A stretch of DNA of 64,000 nt from Mycobacterium sp. (GTDB lineage Bacteria; Actinomycetota; Actinomycetes; Mycobacteriales; Mycobacteriaceae), in NCBI GenBank assembly GCA_003987775.1, contig RXJD01000009.1, forward strand, positions 1 through 64,000. Reading direction: 5' to 3'. Made by a program: the position numbers and the translations under genes. This document shows positions 62,671 to 64,000 of this stretch, piece by piece (the stretch's first letter is position 1; every line of letters starts with the position of its first letter). Under the pieces are notes generated by a model. It had not been told where the DNA came from. It made no database searches and saw nothing but the letters and a program-made list of their open reading frames with translations.

Positions 62671-64000
62671 ATGGTCGTCAAGGAGTCCGGGTTCCCGAGG
62701 TTGCTGTCGCCGTGGAGGATTCGCCACAGCCAGATCCGTAACCGCGTCGTCTTCCCACCGACCTGTCCCACCTGGGTCGACGATCCGTGGTCGGGGCGCT
62801 TCACCGATCAGGCGGTGGCGTATTACCGCGAACGTGCCGCTGGCGGGGTGGGGTTGATCATCATCGGCGCCACCCACGTTCACCCGTCCTCTTTGGCCGC
62901 GCCGCTCACGGTGGGCTCGCTGTATGACAATCGCGCGATCCCGCCGTTGGCCCGGGTGGCCGAGGCCGTGCATGCCGAGGGCGCCAAGCTCGCAATTCAG
63001 TTGCTGCACACCGGGGTTCGATCGATGCTGGCGTTCAAGCAGGACACCCGTTTTGACCCGGACGCGGAGTGGTTCTCGCGCGCACCGTCGCAGATCCCGC
63101 TGGGCGAAACTCCCGGGGCGATGACGCCGAAGGCCATGGACGATGGCGAGATCGAAGAGATCATCGACGCTTTCGGTGCGGCGGCGGCGCGGGCGGTCGC
63201 CGCAGGCCTGGACGGCGTCGAATTCCACCTCTCCCATGGTTACCTGCCATGGCAGTTCCTGTCCCCGCTCTACAACCACCGCGACGACGCATGGGGCGGG
63301 GATTTTGAGCGCCGGCTGCAATTCCCGGTCCGCTGTTTGGACGCGATGCGCTCCGCGGTCGGCGACCAGCCGTTCCTCGGATACCGGATCAACTCCACGT
63401 CATTTTGGCCGGGTGACCTTGAGACGCCCGACGTGGTCGAGGTGGTACGCGAACTTGAAAAGCGTTGCGACGTGGACTACGTGTCGGTGTCCGCCGGGGT
63501 CCACCACGCATTCATCCACACCCCGATGCATTTCGAGCAGGGCTGGGAGCGCGACTTGGCCTCCCCGATCAAGGCGGTGTCGGGGAAGCCGGTCCTGATG
63601 GTGGGACGCATCACCGAGCCGCGGGTGGCCGAGCAGCTATTGGTCGAGGGCCACGGCGACGCGGTGTGCTTGGGGCGCCAGCTCTTTGCCGACCCGGACT
63701 GGGTCACCAAGGCCGAACAAGGCCGGCCAAAGGATATCCGCCGCTGCGTCGCGGCCAACCTGTGCTGGAAGACTGCGATGCAGGGCCGTCGCGTGCAGTG
63801 TGTCTACAACCCGGCGATGGGCCGCGAAGCAGCATGGGGTCGAGGCACGCTCCGTCGCGCCGACGCGCCGCGCCGCGCGCTCGTCATCGGGGCGGGTCCC
63901 GCAGGCCTCGAGTACGCGCGGGTAGCAGCGGCACGCGGGCACACCGTCACCGTCGTGGAGGCCGCCGACCAGGTCGGCGGTCACGCGCTACTGCAGTCGC
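62671..64000 (+). CDS. Old-yellow-enzyme/2,4-dienoyl-CoA-reductase-type FMN/FAD oxidoreductase, incomplete
   Basis: From ATG 62671 the frame stays open to the window edge (443+ residues). The N-terminal TIM barrel has RIRHSQIRNRVVFPPTCPTW, AVAYYRERAAGGVGLIIIGA, and LDGVEFHLSHGYLPWQFLSP typical of the FMN domain. At about 367-385 the Fe-S motif reads CVAANLC-x11-C: in relatives it is CIGCN..C-x11-C, so the second Cys is Ala here. Then a Rossmann FAD loop starts (ALVIGAGPAGLEYARVAAAR). Electrons would go from NAD(P)H via FAD and Fe-S to FMN; a three-Cys cluster may be altered or lost. It sits divergent from a TetR gene; no RBS is seen, so leaderless translation is possible. Confidence 0.85.
   Translation, partial: MVVKESGFPRLLSPWRIRHSQIRNRVVFPPTCPTWVDDPWSGRFTDQAVAYYRERAAGGVGLIIIGATHVHPSSLAAPLTVGSLYDNRAIPPLARVAEAVHAEGAKLAIQLLHTGVRSMLAFKQDTRFDPDAEWFSRAPSQIPLGETPGAMTPKAMDDGEIEEIIDAFGAAAARAVAAGLDGVEFHLSHGYLPWQFLSPLYNHRDDAWGGDFERRLQFPVRCLDAMRSAVGDQPFLGYRINSTSFWPGDLETPDVVEVVRELEKRCDVDYVSVSAGVHHAFIHTPMHFEQGWERDLASPIKAVSGKPVLMVGRITEPRVAEQLLVEGHGDAVCLGRQLFADPDWVTKAEQGRPKDIRRCVAANLCWKTAMQGRRVQCVYNPAMGREAAWGRGTLRRADAPRRALVIGAGPAGLEYARVAAARGHTVTVVEAADQVGGHALLQS

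Noticed and set aside
1-64000. CRISPR array
   Set aside because: No series of regularly spaced repeats of 20-40 bases was seen on either strand.

Overview
The window reads as a high-GC actinobacterial chromosome, most probably a Mycobacterium or close relative. The clearest markers are a mycothione reductase, a deazaflavin (F420)-dependent nitroreductase-family protein, a cutinase, a mycobacterial-type haloalkane dehalogenase, an F420-reductase-like protein and several likely leaderless GTG starts. All calls come from reading the sequence; no database search was run.

1-12.9 kb is a defence island framed by mobile-element debris. On the left are the end of an IS3-type transposase and a recombinase-like helix-turn-helix fragment. 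A seven-gene minus-strand operon (11269 down to 397) follows, in which every junction overlaps: hsdM, hsdS, a GIY-YIG/DUF4357 protein, hsdR, a YgjP-type metallopeptidase, a CapV-like patatin phospholipase and a CD-NTase with an AGS-C-type sensor domain. This couples a type I restriction-modification system to a minimal CBASS module behind one promoter, which carries a Fur/Zur-like palindrome. On the right are an IS481 remnant, an NBR1-Ig-like fragment, a 28-nt tRNA-Ala 3' end (probable attachment site) and a decayed tyrosine integrase.

13-24.6 kb is a metabolic block rich in NmrA-type and short-chain reductases. It holds an SDR/F420-reductase/ABM/DUF3237 operon behind an AraC regulator, and a long minus-strand operon divergent from a TetR gene with a clear palindromic operator. 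Several fragments (SRPBCC, NmrA, ABM, SnoaL) show this block is decaying. A STAS/TetR pair follows.

25-37 kb carries a haloalkane dehalogenase, a class III cyclase with SRPBCC-like and zinc-ribbon regions, a methyltransferase, a cutinase, a flavodoxin-like reductase and a two-component cluster (NarL regulator, multi-GAF kinase, receiver-only regulator). A complete IS3 copy with inverted repeats and a 3-bp target duplication follows.

37-64 kb holds stress and detoxification genes: nitroreductase, azoreductase, SDRs, acetyltransferases, a CPA2 antiporter, a DM13 lipoprotein with DoxX, mycothione reductase, a benzoylformate decarboxylase-like enzyme, superoxide dismutase, an alpha/beta hydrolase with an Mpo1-like protein, an ECF sigma/anti-sigma pair with AhpD, a DUF427 protein, a membrane molybdopterin oxidoreductase and an old-yellow-enzyme family oxidoreductase cut by the window end.

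The most notable hidden signal is a repeated palindrome, TGTAC-N6-GTAC. It occurs nine times between 24.9 and 61.2 kb, always between genes and just upstream of detoxification or redox genes on either strand. It looks like the operator of one dispersed regulon whose regulator is not obvious.
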